Assembly (NCBI RefSeq): GCF_016908855.1
Contig: NZ_JAFBER010000014.1
Coordinates: 1 to 64,000, forward strand
Length of the DNA: 64,000 nucleotides
Origin: Scopulibacillus daqui
GTDB taxonomy: Bacteria > Bacillota > Bacilli > Bacillales > Sporolactobacillaceae
Direction: 5' to 3'
The position numbers and the translations under genes were made by a program. Position 1 is the stretch's first letter, and every line of letters begins with the position of its first letter. Of the stretch, positions 9,057-17,560 are shown one piece after another. The notes under the pieces were generated by a model. The model was not told where the DNA came from and made no database searches. It worked only from the letters and a program-made list of their open reading frames with translations.

Positions 9057-10559
9057 ATGGTTCACAAACCTCAGTCTCCATTGTCTCTTGAGCAAATGCT
9101 TTCCATTATTCGCCACGGCTTTGAACAAACAATAGCACCGAAAAAGGTTGTGATTATCGGCGCAGGCATGTCAGGACTTGTCGCTGCATCTTTGCTTAAG
9201 GAGGCCGGCCACGACGTTTACATTTTAGAATCCAACGATCGTGTCGGCGGGCGCGTGATGACATATAGATCGCCGTTCAGCCGCGGACATTATGCCAATA
9301 TGGGCGCTTTGCGCTTGCCGGAATCACATGTTTTAGTATTAGAATATATTAAAAAGTTCCATTTACCAACCCATTTATTTATAAATGCAACACCTGAAGA
9401 TTTCATTTATGTCAATGGCATAAAAGCACGTGTCAAACACTATCAGCAAAATCCTGATATTCTCCAATATCCAGTATTCCCTGATGAAAAAGGCAAAACC
9501 GCGGAATTTTTACTGTATCAAGCATTGAAGCCTATCACTGACTTTATTAATAAAAACCCGGATCAAAATTGGCCGATTGTCCTTAAACATTTCGATAAAT
9601 ACTCCATGCAAGCTTTTTTAAAATATGCTGGCCATCCGTCTGGAAAAACCTTCTCGCAAGGTGCGATCGAGATGATTGCTGTTCTTTTTGATTTGGAGGG
9701 ACTGCTCGAACAAGCTTTCATCCAATCCATGAGAGATGCGATGATTTTTCTAAAACCTTTGTCGCGGATTTATAAACCGGTTGAACCTATATCCCGCTTT
9801 TTTGAAATTACAGGCGGAAATGATTTGCTCCCTCAGGCCTTTTATCCCCAATTAAAAGATAACATTTTATTTAATCACCGTGCGGTCAGCATTAAACAGC
9901 AAACTGACAGTGTCACTGTCTATTCTAAGCACGGTTCAGAGTATCGCAGCCTCACCGGCGACAGATGCATTATTACAGTTCCCTTTCCAGCTTTGCGCCA
10001 AGTTGACATACAGCCTTATCATTCCATATCTCATATAAAGCGAAGAGCGATCAGAGAAGTTCATTATATGAATGCGACAAAAGTAGCAATTGAATTTAAA
10101 AGCAGATTCTGGGAAAAAGAAGGATTATACGGCGGGAAAACAATTACCGATTTGCCAATACGCTTCGTCTATTATCCAAGTATCGGCATCGGCGCTTCAG
10201 GATCTGCCGTTGTTATCGCCAGTTATACATGGGGGGATGATACATCGCCTTGGATAGCCCTTTCTAATGAAGAACGCGTCTATTATGCTTTAAAACACTT
10301 GGCTGCTATTCACGGCGATATCGTTTATAAGGAATTCGTTACAGGGGCGTCGAAGAGCTGGCTTCTAGATAAAAATTCGTGCGGGGGTTTTACCTTTTTC
10401 AAGCCGGATCAACAAACGGAGTTGCTTCCTTATATGACGGTTCCAGAGGGAAGAATTCATTTTGCCGGTGAACAAACATCATCTGATCCAAATTGGATTG
10501 AAGGTGCCGTAGAGTCAGGTATCAGGACGGCATTTGAGATTCATCACGAAGCCAAATGA
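9057..10559 (+). CDS. FAD-dependent amine oxidase (L-amino acid oxidase/YobN-like)
   Basis: A 500-residue flavin amine oxidase. The dinucleotide-binding motif VIIGAGMSG is at 32-40, with GGR at 64-66 and the C-terminal FAD motif HFAGEQTS followed by IEGAVESGIR. Length and layout resemble bacterial monoamine/L-amino acid oxidases such as YobN. I chose the ATG at 9057 because AAAGGATGG precedes it. An in-frame ATG at 9033 has no ribosome site. There is no signal peptide, so a cytoplasmic enzyme is expected. The substrate cannot be told from sequence. The gene stands alone, divergent from the two-component pair. Confidence 0.82.
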   Translation: MVHKPQSPLSLEQMLSIIRHGFEQTIAPKKVVIIGAGMSGLVAASLLKEAGHDVYILESNDRVGGRVMTYRSPFSRGHYANMGALRLPESHVLVLEYIKKFHLPTHLFINATPEDFIYVNGIKARVKHYQQNPDILQYPVFPDEKGKTAEFLLYQALKPITDFINKNPDQNWPIVLKHFDKYSMQAFLKYAGHPSGKTFSQGAIEMIAVLFDLEGLLEQAFIQSMRDAMIFLKPLSRIYKPVEPISRFFEITGGNDLLPQAFYPQLKDNILFNHRAVSIKQQTDSVTVYSKHGSEYRSLTGDRCIITVPFPALRQVDIQPYHSISHIKRRAIREVHYMNATKVAIEFKSRFWEKEGLYGGKTITDLPIRFVYYPSIGIGASGSAVVIASYTWGDDTSPWIALSNEERVYYALKHLAAIHGDIVYKEFVTGASKSWLLDKNSCGGFTFFKPDQQTELLPYMTVPEGRIHFAGEQTSSDPNWIEGAVESGIRTAFEIHHEAK

Positions 10560-10678
10560 CCGAACCCCGGCCGCCATAACCGAGCGAGGCGGTATTTTGG
10601 CGGTGAACGAGTCAATTGATCACATCAAAACATCCGGCTTTGCTCATACTCTTTTAAATAGATTGTCCTAATATAGAA

Positions 10679-10704
10679 AAGACCGAGAGTTATAGACTCC
10701 CGGC
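10679..10704 (-). terminator. Terminator of the thiamine salvage operon
   Basis: On the minus strand CCGGGAGT and ACTCTCGG form a stem around a 5-nt loop, followed by TCTTTTCTAT. The stem includes the thiE stop codon. Confidence 0.75.
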
Positions 10705-11334
10705 CTTTTTCATTTTTTCATTCAGTATCTTTGCGGCTTTTTTTACATCCGGTTGGGAAAGAATGGCTGATACAACGGCAATGCCGTCTACATTCCGTTT
10801 GAGGAGTTCGTTCACATTCTCTTCCGTTATGCCGCCAATAGCAACAACCGGAATCGATACATTTTCTTTGATTCGTTTGAGCTCATCAAGTTCAATCATC
10901 GTTGCATCGCTTTTCGTTTTGGTTGGAAAAACTGACCCGCAGCCGAGATAGTCAGCACCATCTTGTTCCGCTTTTATCGCTTCTTCAACAGTTGAACAAG
11001 AGACGCCTAAAATTTTATCAGGACCAATGATTTTCCGTACCTTTCCGGCTGGAAGATCATCTTGGCCCACGTGAATGCCATCAGCATCAACAGCTAGGGC
11101 AATATCGACACGGTCATTGATGATTAAAGGCACATTGCAGGCATGAGCCATGCTTTTAAGCTCTTCGGCAAGCTCGTAAAACACTTTCGATGATGCATGC
11201 TTTGCCCTGAGCTGCAATAGGCTTATGCCGCCCTCAAGCGCTTGTTTGATCTTGGTCATGTATTGATCGCTGCAATGAGAATCATAGTTCTCGGTTACTA
11301 GATAGACAGAGTAATCGGCGTGTTTATCAGCCAT
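10690..11334 (-). CDS. thiE: Thiamine-phosphate synthase
   Basis: Joins HMP-pyrophosphate and thiazole phosphate to give thiamine phosphate. At 214 residues it has the normal length of this TIM-barrel enzyme. Conserved segments include LLQLRAK, HVGQDDL, GCGSVFPTKTK and VVAIGGI. The start is the ATG at 11334, behind GAAAGGGG and overlapping thiM by 8 bp. A longer open frame reaches back into thiM and is not used. It is the last gene of the thiW-thiD-thiM-thiE operon and its stop codon lies in the terminator stem. Confidence 0.95.
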   Translation of the reverse strand: MADKHADYSVYLVTENYDSHCSDQYMTKIKQALEGGISLLQLRAKHASSKVFYELAEELKSMAHACNVPLIINDRVDIALAVDADGIHVGQDDLPAGKVRKIIGPDKILGVSCSTVEEAIKAEQDGADYLGCGSVFPTKTKSDATMIELDELKRIKENVSIPVVAIGGITEENVNELLKRNVDGIAVVSAILSQPDVKKAAKILNEKMKKAGSL

Positions 11335-12127
11335 TGATACGCGCCCCTTTCTTAAGATCCTCAACCGCCAGTGTTGATAAGGCATCAAACAAACGAACTC
11401 TGAACATGCCCGCTCCTTCATTCGCCGCCAAATGGCGATAAGCTTTTTCTCCAGCAAGCCCCATTGCTAAAATGCCTGCTGCAGCGGCTTCAAACGGTTT
11501 ATTTTCCGTTCCCGCGAAAACACCAATTAATGAATTCGTCATGCAGCCAGTGCCTGTCAGGCTGGCAAGCATCGGGTGGCCGTTCTGAATACGAACCGTC
11601 CGCTCCCCATCTGATACGGCATCAATCGCTCCTGTGATAGCAATCGTTGCTTTCAATTCGCCGGCAAGCTCTTTAGCCAGCTCTTCGGCGCCATCCATGC
11701 TGTCGCCCGAGTCAACGCCTTGGCCGCTTGAAGGCAGTCCCGCCAGCGCTCTGATCTCTGACATATTTCCGCATATAATAGAACAGTCGATATTTGCAAG
11801 AATGGTTTTGGCAGATTGGCTGCGGAATTGAGTAGCGCCGACGCCTACCGGATCAAAGATAACGGGAATCCCTTTTTCGTTTGCAGCTTTTCCGGCTTTT
11901 AACATTAATTCGACAGTTTCTTCTGCCAAAGTGCCGATATTGATAACAAGAGATGACGACTGCGCCGCCATTTCAGCTGCTTCATTCGGGCTGTCAGCCA
12001 TGACCGGACGGCCTCCCAAAGCTAAGACGGCATTAGCGCAGTCATTCATCGTTACGCTGTTTGTAATATGATGGACAAGCGGCTGTTTGTCTTTTATTTT
12101 ATTGAAAAGTTCATAGATTTGTTCCAT
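11327..12127 (-). CDS. thiM: Hydroxyethylthiazole kinase
   Basis: A 266-residue ribokinase-fold enzyme that phosphorylates salvaged 4-methyl-5-hydroxyethylthiazole. Recognisable segments are HHITNSVTMNDCAN near the start, DPVGVGAT in the middle and the anion-hole/catalytic region SLTGTGCMTNSLIG near the end. The ATG is preceded by AAGGAGAGGTG. It sits between thiD and thiE, so the kinase supplies the thiazole phosphate that ThiE uses. Confidence 0.96.
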   Translation of the reverse strand: MEQIYELFNKIKDKQPLVHHITNSVTMNDCANAVLALGGRPVMADSPNEAAEMAAQSSSLVINIGTLAEETVELMLKAGKAANEKGIPVIFDPVGVGATQFRSQSAKTILANIDCSIICGNMSEIRALAGLPSSGQGVDSGDSMDGAEELAKELAGELKATIAITGAIDAVSDGERTVRIQNGHPMLASLTGTGCMTNSLIGVFAGTENKPFEAAAAGILAMGLAGEKAYRHLAANEGAGMFRVRLFDALSTLAVEDLKKGARING

Positions 12128-12143
12128 AGCAGGACACCTCTCC

Positions 12144-12947
12144 TTAATCCGTCACACTTGTCTCTGGAAACCATTGATACAAATGATTGGTCGGTCCGAC
12201 GCCTTTCCCAATGGCTAACCCGTGCTCAATAGTGCCTTCAATATAAGACTTTGCTTTTAAAATAGCATCTTCTAACGAATGCCCGTTTGCAAGATTGCCC
12301 GCGATGGCTGACGACAGCGTACAACCAGTACCGTGCGTATTGTTTTTGTGAATTCTTTTGCCTTTAAAATGGCGCCAAGTCTTGCCGTCGAAAAGAATGT
12401 CTGCAGGCTCTCCTTCTAAATGCCCGCCTTTAACAAGAACAGTCTCAGGCCCCATGTGATAAATTTGTTTCGCCGCTTGTTCCATTTCCTCTAAATCGGA
12501 TATAGATTGATCTATAAGCACGCCTGCCTCTTTCAAATTAGGGGTGATGACGGTCGCTAAAGGCAGCAATGCTTCTATCAGCGCTTGTTTGGCTTCTGCC
12601 TTTAGCAAATCATAACCGCTTTTGGACACCATAACCGGATCAAGGACAATATGTTCCGGCTGATAGGTTTGAAGCTTTTCGGCAATAACTTTAATGGATG
12701 CCTCATCCGATACCATGCCGATCTTTACTGCATGAACCGGGATATCGGTGAAAATAGCATCGATCTGTTTGCCTATCATATCCGGAGAAATGTCCTCAAC
12801 ATCCAGGACACCTTGTGTATTTTGTGCGGTTACTGCCGCAATCACGCTCATGCCATAGACACCGTGTGCCGAAAAAGTTTTCAGATCAGCCTGGATGCCG
12901 GCACCGCCGCTGGAATCCGATCCTGCTATTGTTAAAGCTGTTTTCAT
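12144..12947 (-). CDS. thiD: HMP/HMP-phosphate kinase
   Basis: A 267-residue bifunctional hydroxymethylpyrimidine kinase. The substrate loop [18 protein letters not shown] is at the N-terminus, [13 protein letters not shown] in the middle, and [17 protein letters not shown] carries the catalytic cysteine/anion hole. The start is the ATG at 12947 behind TGAGGTGACAAT; the frame is open further upstream but without a ribosome site. It lies 5 bp after thiW and 16 bp before thiM, so all four genes are co-transcribed. Confidence 0.95.
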   Translation of the reverse strand: MKTALTIAGSDSSGGAGIQADLKTFSAHGVYGMSVIAAVTAQNTQGVLDVEDISPDMIGKQIDAIFTDIPVHAVKIGMVSDEASIKVIAEKLQTYQPEHIVLDPVMVSKSGYDLLKAEAKQALIEALLPLATVITPNLKEAGVLIDQSISDLEEMEQAAKQIYHMGPETVLVKGGHLEGEPADILFDGKTWRHFKGKRIHKNNTHGTGCTLSSAIAGNLANGHSLEDAILKAKSYIEGTIEHGLAIGKGVGPTNHLYQWFPETSVTD

Positions 12948-12952
12948 AATTG

Positions 12953-13450
12953 TCACCTCATTGAAAAATATTTTGATGCTGACCGATTTTTCTCTAGCGC
13001 TGCGAGTACTGCCCAAGCTATCAAGCTGCCGCAAACCGTACTCAATAAAAACGGAACGATAAAAAAGAAAGCTGCTATATTTTGGCCTAGAAGCCATTTA
13101 GCAATTGGAAATGAGGCAAGTGCTCCGATAATGCCGGTTCCTGTAATCTCGCCGAAAACAGCAAAGATTTTCTTTTTTGCGATAAAATATAAAAGACCAG
13201 CGAGACATGCACCGATCATGCTGCCAGGGAATGCCAGCAACGAACCCGTTCCGAGCAAATTCCTTAATAAAGAAATCATAAAGGCATTGACAACCGCATA
13301 ACCTGGACCAAGAATAACCGCTGATAAAACGTTGATCATGTGCTGAACGGGGGTTATTTTAGATACGCCGATCGGAATATAGATGATATGGCTTGTTAAC
13401 GTTCCAACGGCAATAAACAGTGCTGAAAAAGTTAACTTACGGACAGACAC
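12953..13450 (-). CDS. thiW: ThiW, ECF transporter S component for a thiazole precursor
   Basis: A 165-residue membrane protein with five or six helices, of the ECF S-component type ([56 protein letters not shown]). ThiW is predicted to import hydroxyethylthiazole together with the shared ECF module, which is not encoded in this window. The start is the GTG at 13450 behind GAAGGAGG; the longer frame runs into the riboswitch leader and is rejected. It heads a salvage operon with no thiC or thiG, so this locus recycles thiamine parts and does not make them. Confidence 0.9.
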   Translation of the reverse strand: MSVRKLTFSALFIAVGTLTSHIIYIPIGVSKITPVQHMINVLSAVILGPGYAVVNAFMISLLRNLLGTGSLLAFPGSMIGACLAGLLYFIAKKKIFAVFGEITGTGIIGALASFPIAKWLLGQNIAAFFFIVPFLLSTVCGSLIAWAVLAALEKNRSASKYFSMR

Positions 13451-13528
13451 TAAAGGCCTCCTTCTCTCATGCACTTGGGGATTGTCACGGGGAAGAAAAT
13501 GGAGACTAACTATCAATCTATGCAGAAA

Positions 13529-13559
13529 GGGCGCAGCTCCCAGAATAGGATTTGCGCCC
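13529..13559 (-). terminator. Leader terminator of the TPP riboswitch
   Basis: GGGCGCA and TGCGCCC pair across 17 nt, followed by TTTCT on the minus strand. It lies between the TPP aptamer and thiW, where a ligand-controlled terminator is expected. Confidence 0.6.
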
Positions 13560-13579
13560 TGAACATACATATCAAAATC

Positions 13580-13677
13580 CGCAACTTCCCTACGCTGGCA
13601 TAATCCAGATCAGGTTTCAAGGGTCTAAGACTTTTCGGGTCTTACTCTCAGCCGGCCTCTTCCAGCTCCCCCAGTGC
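13580..13677 (-). ncRNA. TPP riboswitch (THI element) of the thiamine salvage operon
   Basis: The minus strand reads GGGGGAGCTGGAAGAGGCC then GGCTGAGAG, and later the conserved AACCTGATCTGGATTATGCC and AGCGTAGGGAAG. These are the invariant blocks of the TPP aptamer in the right order. Thiamine pyrophosphate should reduce expression of thiW-thiD-thiM-thiE. Confidence 0.96.
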
Positions 13678-13680
13678 TCT

Positions 13681-13708
13681 ATCATATTTAAATATATTTT
13701 CAGATCAA
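13681..13708 (-). promoter_or_regulatory. Sigma-A promoter of the thi operon
   Basis: On the minus strand TTGATC (rc of 13703-13708), a 16-bp spacer and TATGAT (rc of 13681-13686) lie immediately upstream of the TPP aptamer. This places the transcript start close to the aptamer's first helix. Confidence 0.75.
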
Positions 13709-13875
13709 AAGTACCACATAAGCCTCTTCTTTTCAAGGGTCTGCCCGCTGAACCTGCGTACTGCCAGTTATATTGACAAGTCAAAATATTTGCATTCTGC
13801 CCAGTCCGATTTAAAATAAGCTTTAAAGAACCATCCTTAATCATTCTACCTTTTTCGAAAGGAAGTGAACGGGTT

Positions 13876-14673
13876 ATGGGGCTGCTGCATCATGGTATAA
13901 CTATCTTAAATTTTGACGGCAGCTATATTGCACAAGATCGATTATGTCATGATTTCCCTCATAACTGGATTGACTTATATAACATCAAACATACCAATCT
14001 ATATTGCGAAGAAAACTCATTTAATCAAATCAAAAACGCGATAAAAACCCGTACTCAAAAAGGGATTACACTGATAGGCAACGGGAATTATCACTACGTC
14101 TCTTATGCTCTGCTTTCTGAAATCCAAGAGCCCTTCACATTAATCCTTCTCGACCATCATACTGACTTAATGGAAGGATCAATTCCATCAATATTATCAT
14201 GCGGCTCTTGGGTCTATCACTCTGCATTAAACCTGCCCTATCTGCAAAAAGCCATTATTATTGGTCCAGACACTTCTAACCCTTTCAATCTGCCAACTCA
14301 ACTTAAGAAAAAGATTCATATTATTTCAAATGAACATTTCACACCAACCTTGATGAAAGAGATTCTACTGCAAATCCAAACAGATCTTGTATACATTAGC
14401 ATAGATAAGGATATCCTTGATTCCTTATATGCTGAAACGAACTGGGACCAAGGACATATGGCATTGACAGACTTAATCCAAATGATGATTTCCATCATTA
14501 CCCACAAACACGTTTGCGGCATCGACATTTGCGGAGAATGGCCAGTGTCGCCTGAAGATGCCTTTTGCCCAAAAAAACAAGCTATTATTTATAAAAATGA
14601 ACAAGCTAACCGAAAGATTTTAGAAGCTTTATTAGATTCTAAATGCTGCGATCACGTTCCGCTGCAAATTTAA
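13876..14673 (+). CDS. Arginase/ureohydrolase-fold protein, substrate unknown
   Basis: A 265-residue protein showing the metal-binding pattern of the arginase family: GNGNYH (His73, in place of GGDHS), DHHTD at 93-97 and SIDKDILD with Asp177, Asp179 and Asp182. These would bind two Mn2+ ions. The rest is far from arginase, agmatinase and formimidoylglutamase as I know them, and the substrate loops are not conserved. The ATG follows GAAAGGAAGTG. It is monocistronic between a riboswitch-controlled operon and a convergent PfpI gene. A ureohydrolase-like hydrolysis is inferred; a deacetylase-like reaction on the same fold is the main alternative. Confidence 0.7.
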   Translation: MGLLHHGITILNFDGSYIAQDRLCHDFPHNWIDLYNIKHTNLYCEENSFNQIKNAIKTRTQKGITLIGNGNYHYVSYALLSEIQEPFTLILLDHHTDLMEGSIPSILSCGSWVYHSALNLPYLQKAIIIGPDTSNPFNLPTQLKKKIHIISNEHFTPTLMKEILLQIQTDLVYISIDKDILDSLYAETNWDQGHMALTDLIQMMISIITHKHVCGIDICGEWPVSPEDAFCPKKQAIIYKNEQANRKILEALLDSKCCDHVPLQI

Positions 14674-14713
14674 GCTGACTTATTCATACAGTCTGCAAAT
14701 AATGTACAAAAAA

Positions 14714-14755
14714 TGAAAGCTGCTCTGTCACATAGACAGGAGCAGCTTTCTTCTA
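14714..14755. terminator. Bidirectional terminator between convergent genes
   Basis: GAAAGCTGCTC(T)GTC pairs with GACAGGAGCAGCTTTC. T/A-rich flanks on both sides suit both the arginase-fold gene and the convergent pfpI-like gene. Confidence 0.8.
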
Positions 14756-14772
14756 TTCACCCTAAATATATA

Positions 14773-15288
14773 TTATTTGAGCAGATTTAAGCTTTCGCGG
14801 TTAAATGCCGGCAAATCAGCCGGCGTGCGGCTGGTAACCAACTGGTTTTGGCAAACGACCACTTCCTTGTCATGGAAATTTGCACCGGCATTTTTCAGGT
14901 CAACTTTAATAGATTTATAGCCTGTAACTTCTCTGCCTTTTAATGACTCAGCTGTAATTAACAACTGCGGCCCGTGGCAAATAGCGAATACAGGCTTTTT
15001 ATCATCCATAAACGCTTTGGCAAAGCATACAAACCTATCATCAGCTCGAAGTATATCCGGCGAGAAGCCGCCTGGGATCAGCAGCGCGTCGAAATCAGCC
15101 GGCTTCACATCATCAATAGAAGCATCGACTGTCACGGACAATTGGTCTTTCTTTCCTTTTATGGTTTTGCCCTTTGTCTTTTCAATGATGGTTAAGTGAT
15201 GACCCGCTTCTTTTAATGCTTTTGCCGGTTCGCTGTATTCAGAATCCTCGACTAGATCAGTCATGACTACTGCTACTTTCTTGACCAT
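14773..15288 (-). CDS. DJ-1/PfpI-family protein (YfkM-like)
   Basis: A 171-residue member of the type 1 glutamine amidotransferase-like class. Cys104 sits in the nucleophile elbow AICHGPQLL next to His105, and Glu14 in the N-terminal DLVEDSE is the usual acidic partner. LLIPGGFSPD is also conserved. Relatives act as general stress proteins, deglycases/glyoxalases or intracellular peptidases. The choice between these cannot be made from sequence. The gene is monocistronic. Confidence 0.88.
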   Translation of the reverse strand: MVKKVAVVMTDLVEDSEYSEPAKALKEAGHHLTIIEKTKGKTIKGKKDQLSVTVDASIDDVKPADFDALLIPGGFSPDILRADDRFVCFAKAFMDDKKPVFAICHGPQLLITAESLKGREVTGYKSIKVDLKNAGANFHDKEVVVCQNQLVTSRTPADLPAFNRESLNLLK

Positions 15289-15528
15289 AAAAAATCCCCC
15301 TTTAACATTCTATTATTTGTTTACCCGTCTGTATTTAAATTAAAACAGCTTTAAAAGATTCGAGGCTTTCGTTTCTATAAACAGATCTTTATATCATCAA
15401 TTGAAACAGCGGTGCCATTCGCTGTTCAGCTCATTTGGCAATCATAATTGCGCTATTGCCTTATGCTGCTCCAATGCCGCCGCAATAAAAAAACTAAAAA
15501 CACGGCAAAAGAAAGGAAAGCTTTAAAC

Positions 15529-16122
15529 TTACAGCACTTGAACACCGAACTCCCCAAGGATGTCACTGAGCAGGGACAAAGGCAGACCTACGACGGTGAA
15601 ATAATCGCCGTTTATTCTTTCTACAAATGTTGCACCGAGCCCTTGTATACCGTATGCACCCGCTTTATCCATTGGCTCGCCCGTACTGATATAGCGTTTT
15701 ATCTGTTCATCGGACAAAGCCTTGATTTTGACTTCAGTCATGCTGTGTCCGGTTTGATTATGGCCGGTCTCCGCATCAATACATGCGATACCGCTGTAAA
15801 CCTCATGAATATTTCCTTGCAGCATGCTTAACATATGGAAAGCATCTTCTTCATTTTTTGGTTTGCCGAGCCTTTGGCTGTTTAATACGACGATTGTGTC
15901 CGAACCAATAATAATGCCGTGCTCGTTATTCTTTTTGCATTCAGCATAGGCCGCTTTAGCTTTTCTCAACGACAGTTCTCTAACTACCTGTGACGGCATT
16001 AAGTCTTCATGAATGGTTTCATCAACATCATTCTTTCTTATCTCAACAGGAAGGCCCAATGTTTGTATAAGCTCCCTGCGCCTTGGAGATGAAGATGCTA
16101 AAATAAGTTTTCTTTGTTTCAT
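15529..16122 (-). CDS. maf: Maf-family nucleoside-triphosphate pyrophosphatase
   Basis: A 197-residue Maf protein, which hydrolyses non-canonical or excess pyrimidine nucleotides to monophosphates. Hallmarks are ASSSPRRRELI at the start, GSDTIV with the catalytic aspartate, GKPKNEEDA, and DKAGAYGIQG near the end. The start is the ATG at 16122 behind AAAGGAGCG; an upstream extension of the frame lacks any ribosome site. Unlike B. subtilis, where maf lies beside radC-mreBCD, it stands alone here. Confidence 0.93.
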   Translation of the reverse strand: MKQRKLILASSSPRRRELIQTLGLPVEIRKNDVDETIHEDLMPSQVVRELSLRKAKAAYAECKKNNEHGIIIGSDTIVVLNSQRLGKPKNEEDAFHMLSMLQGNIHEVYSGIACIDAETGHNQTGHSMTEVKIKALSDEQIKRYISTGEPMDKAGAYGIQGLGATFVERINGDYFTVVGLPLSLLSDILGEFGVQVL

Positions 16123-16314
16123 TTTTGTTGTCGCTCCTTTATCATCAATGTTAACTCTATTTTTCATCTTTCCCTTTTTTTCAAACATAAATATGCTTTT
16201 CACTAAGCATATTTTTATAACAAACCCACTCAAAGTTGTATGATAGTGTGTAGAATAAAGTTACCTGAACATCCTGTTTGTTGTAAAGTTCGCTGATTAA
16301 AGGAGGAATGACAG

Positions 16315-16659
16315 TTGCAGCCGATAAAACAATCCGAAGTTCAACAGGCTTTAGACTCATTCGCTAATCAAGAGGTTTATCTCCATCTTGAAACGACTAA
16401 TGGCGCTTATGCGTCTCATTTTAACGAAGGTTTCTTCTCGGCGGGAGCATACATTAGAAACGCAAAAGTCACCTATACGCGCGGAACGATCACGGGAGAC
16501 AACCCATACCGTATTGGACTTAAAATGCCGATTGGATGGATATATGCCGAGGGCCTCACTGATTGGGAAATTGATGATAAAGGCCGGCTGCTTATCGCCG
16601 GTCACGATCATGAAGGAAAACTCGCTGTTGCTCTAGAGCTGAGCAAAGAACCATTCTAA
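16315..16659 (+). CDS. yojF: YojF-family protein (DUF1806)
   Basis: A 114-residue beta-rich protein matching YojF (AYIRNAKVTYTRGTI, NPYRIGLKMPIGWIYAEGLTDWE). The start is the TTG at 16315 behind AAAGGAGG. It lies 58 bp upstream of bshB2 on the same strand, the same pairing as yojF-yojG in B. subtilis. Its molecular role is not known; the constant neighbourhood suggests a link to bacillithiol synthesis. Confidence 0.88.
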   Translation: MQPIKQSEVQQALDSFANQEVYLHLETTNGAYASHFNEGFFSAGAYIRNAKVTYTRGTITGDNPYRIGLKMPIGWIYAEGLTDWEIDDKGRLLIAGHDHEGKLAVALELSKEPF

Positions 16660-16717
16660 AAGCTAAGGCTGTTTTTCCCGGACTTTTTGAACATCCTTTA
16701 TAGGAAGGAGAATAAAT

Positions 16718-17383
16718 ATGGATCGACATGTATTAATTGTATTTCCGCATCCTGATGATGAAGCATTCGGGGTCTCCGGCAGCATTATGAAGTATATTCA
16801 AGAAGGGATCTCTGTTACATATGTTTGCCTGACCCTTGGCGAAATGGGACGCAACATGGGAAAACCCCCTTTTGCGACGCGCGAGTCGCTTCCTGAAATT
16901 CGCAAAAAAGAACTTGAGGAAGCTTGCCGGATCACAGGCATTAAAGATTTGCGCCGCATGGGGCTTCGAGACAAAACCGTTGAATTCGAAGATCCTGAAG
17001 AGCTTGCCAAGCGCATTCGTGCCGTTATTGATGAAATCACCCCTGAAGTCATCATTACTTTTTATCCCGGATACAGCGTACACCCTGACCATAACGCATG
17101 CGGCGCAGCTGTGATTAAGGCGGTTGAAAGCATGGCGAAAGATCAAAGACCAGAGGTTCATTGTCTCGCCTTCTCACATGATTGTTATGAGAAATTAGGT
17201 CAGCCGGATATTAAGAGGGATGTCAGCGAATTTGCTGATCGGAAGCTTGAAGTGATCAAAGCTCACCGCTCTCAGACACAAGGGCTTGTCCAAGGCATAA
17301 AAAAGCGCCTCAGCAAAGAAAATCAAGAATTTATGAATCAGCTTAAAACAGAAAGATTTTGGATATATAAATTCCAAAATTAA
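16718..17383 (+). CDS. bshB2: Bacillithiol biosynthesis deacetylase BshB2
   Basis: A 221-residue LmbE/PIG-L-fold zinc deacetylase that removes acetyl from GlcNAc-malate during bacillithiol synthesis. The zinc and catalytic motif PHPDDE is at 10-15 and the second zinc site HPDHN at 122-126. The pairing with yojF distinguishes BshB2 from BshB1, which usually lies with bshA. The ATG has GGAAGGAG upstream. It is the last gene before a strong terminator. Confidence 0.92.
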   Translation: MDRHVLIVFPHPDDEAFGVSGSIMKYIQEGISVTYVCLTLGEMGRNMGKPPFATRESLPEIRKKELEEACRITGIKDLRRMGLRDKTVEFEDPEELAKRIRAVIDEITPEVIITFYPGYSVHPDHNACGAAVIKAVESMAKDQRPEVHCLAFSHDCYEKLGQPDIKRDVSEFADRKLEVIKAHRSQTQGLVQGIKKRLSKENQEFMNQLKTERFWIYKFQN

Positions 17384-17398
17384 AAAATACAGAAAACA

Positions 17399-17436
17399 AA
17401 GCCCAAGGTCCTATTTAAATGGCCTTGGGCTTTTTA
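17399..17436 (+). terminator. Terminator after bshB2
   Basis: AAAGCCCAAGG pairs with CCTTGGGCTTTTT around a short AT-rich loop. It separates bshB2 from the MurNAc operon promoter. Confidence 0.9.
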
Positions 17437-17448
17437 ATTAATCGTTTG

Positions 17449-17531
17449 TTTGAAATTAAATTTTATTTTATTTCTTTTATATTGATATTTTATTTCAAAG
17501 GTCATATAATTTAAATGAGAAAACGCTTACA
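17449..17531 (+). promoter_or_regulatory. Promoter, cre site and possible MurR operator of the MurNAc operon
   Basis: TTGATA (17482-17487), 17 bp and TATAAT (17505-17510) form a near-perfect sigma-A promoter. AGAAAACGCTTACA at 17518-17531 matches the CcpA cre consensus TGWAANCGNTNWCA at 13 of 14 positions and covers the start site. A separate inverted repeat, TTTGAAATTAAA (17449-17460) and TTTTATTTCAAA (17488-17499), flanks the -35 box and is a candidate operator for the RpiR-type MurR encoded by the last gene of the operon. Confidence 0.75.
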
Positions 17532-17560
17532 AATTTTAAAAAGTTGTGGTGATAGACACG

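Noticed and set aside
15448..15831. Plus-strand frame of 127 codons
   Set aside because: Lies over maf, which has clear motifs and a ribosome site; no signal of its own.
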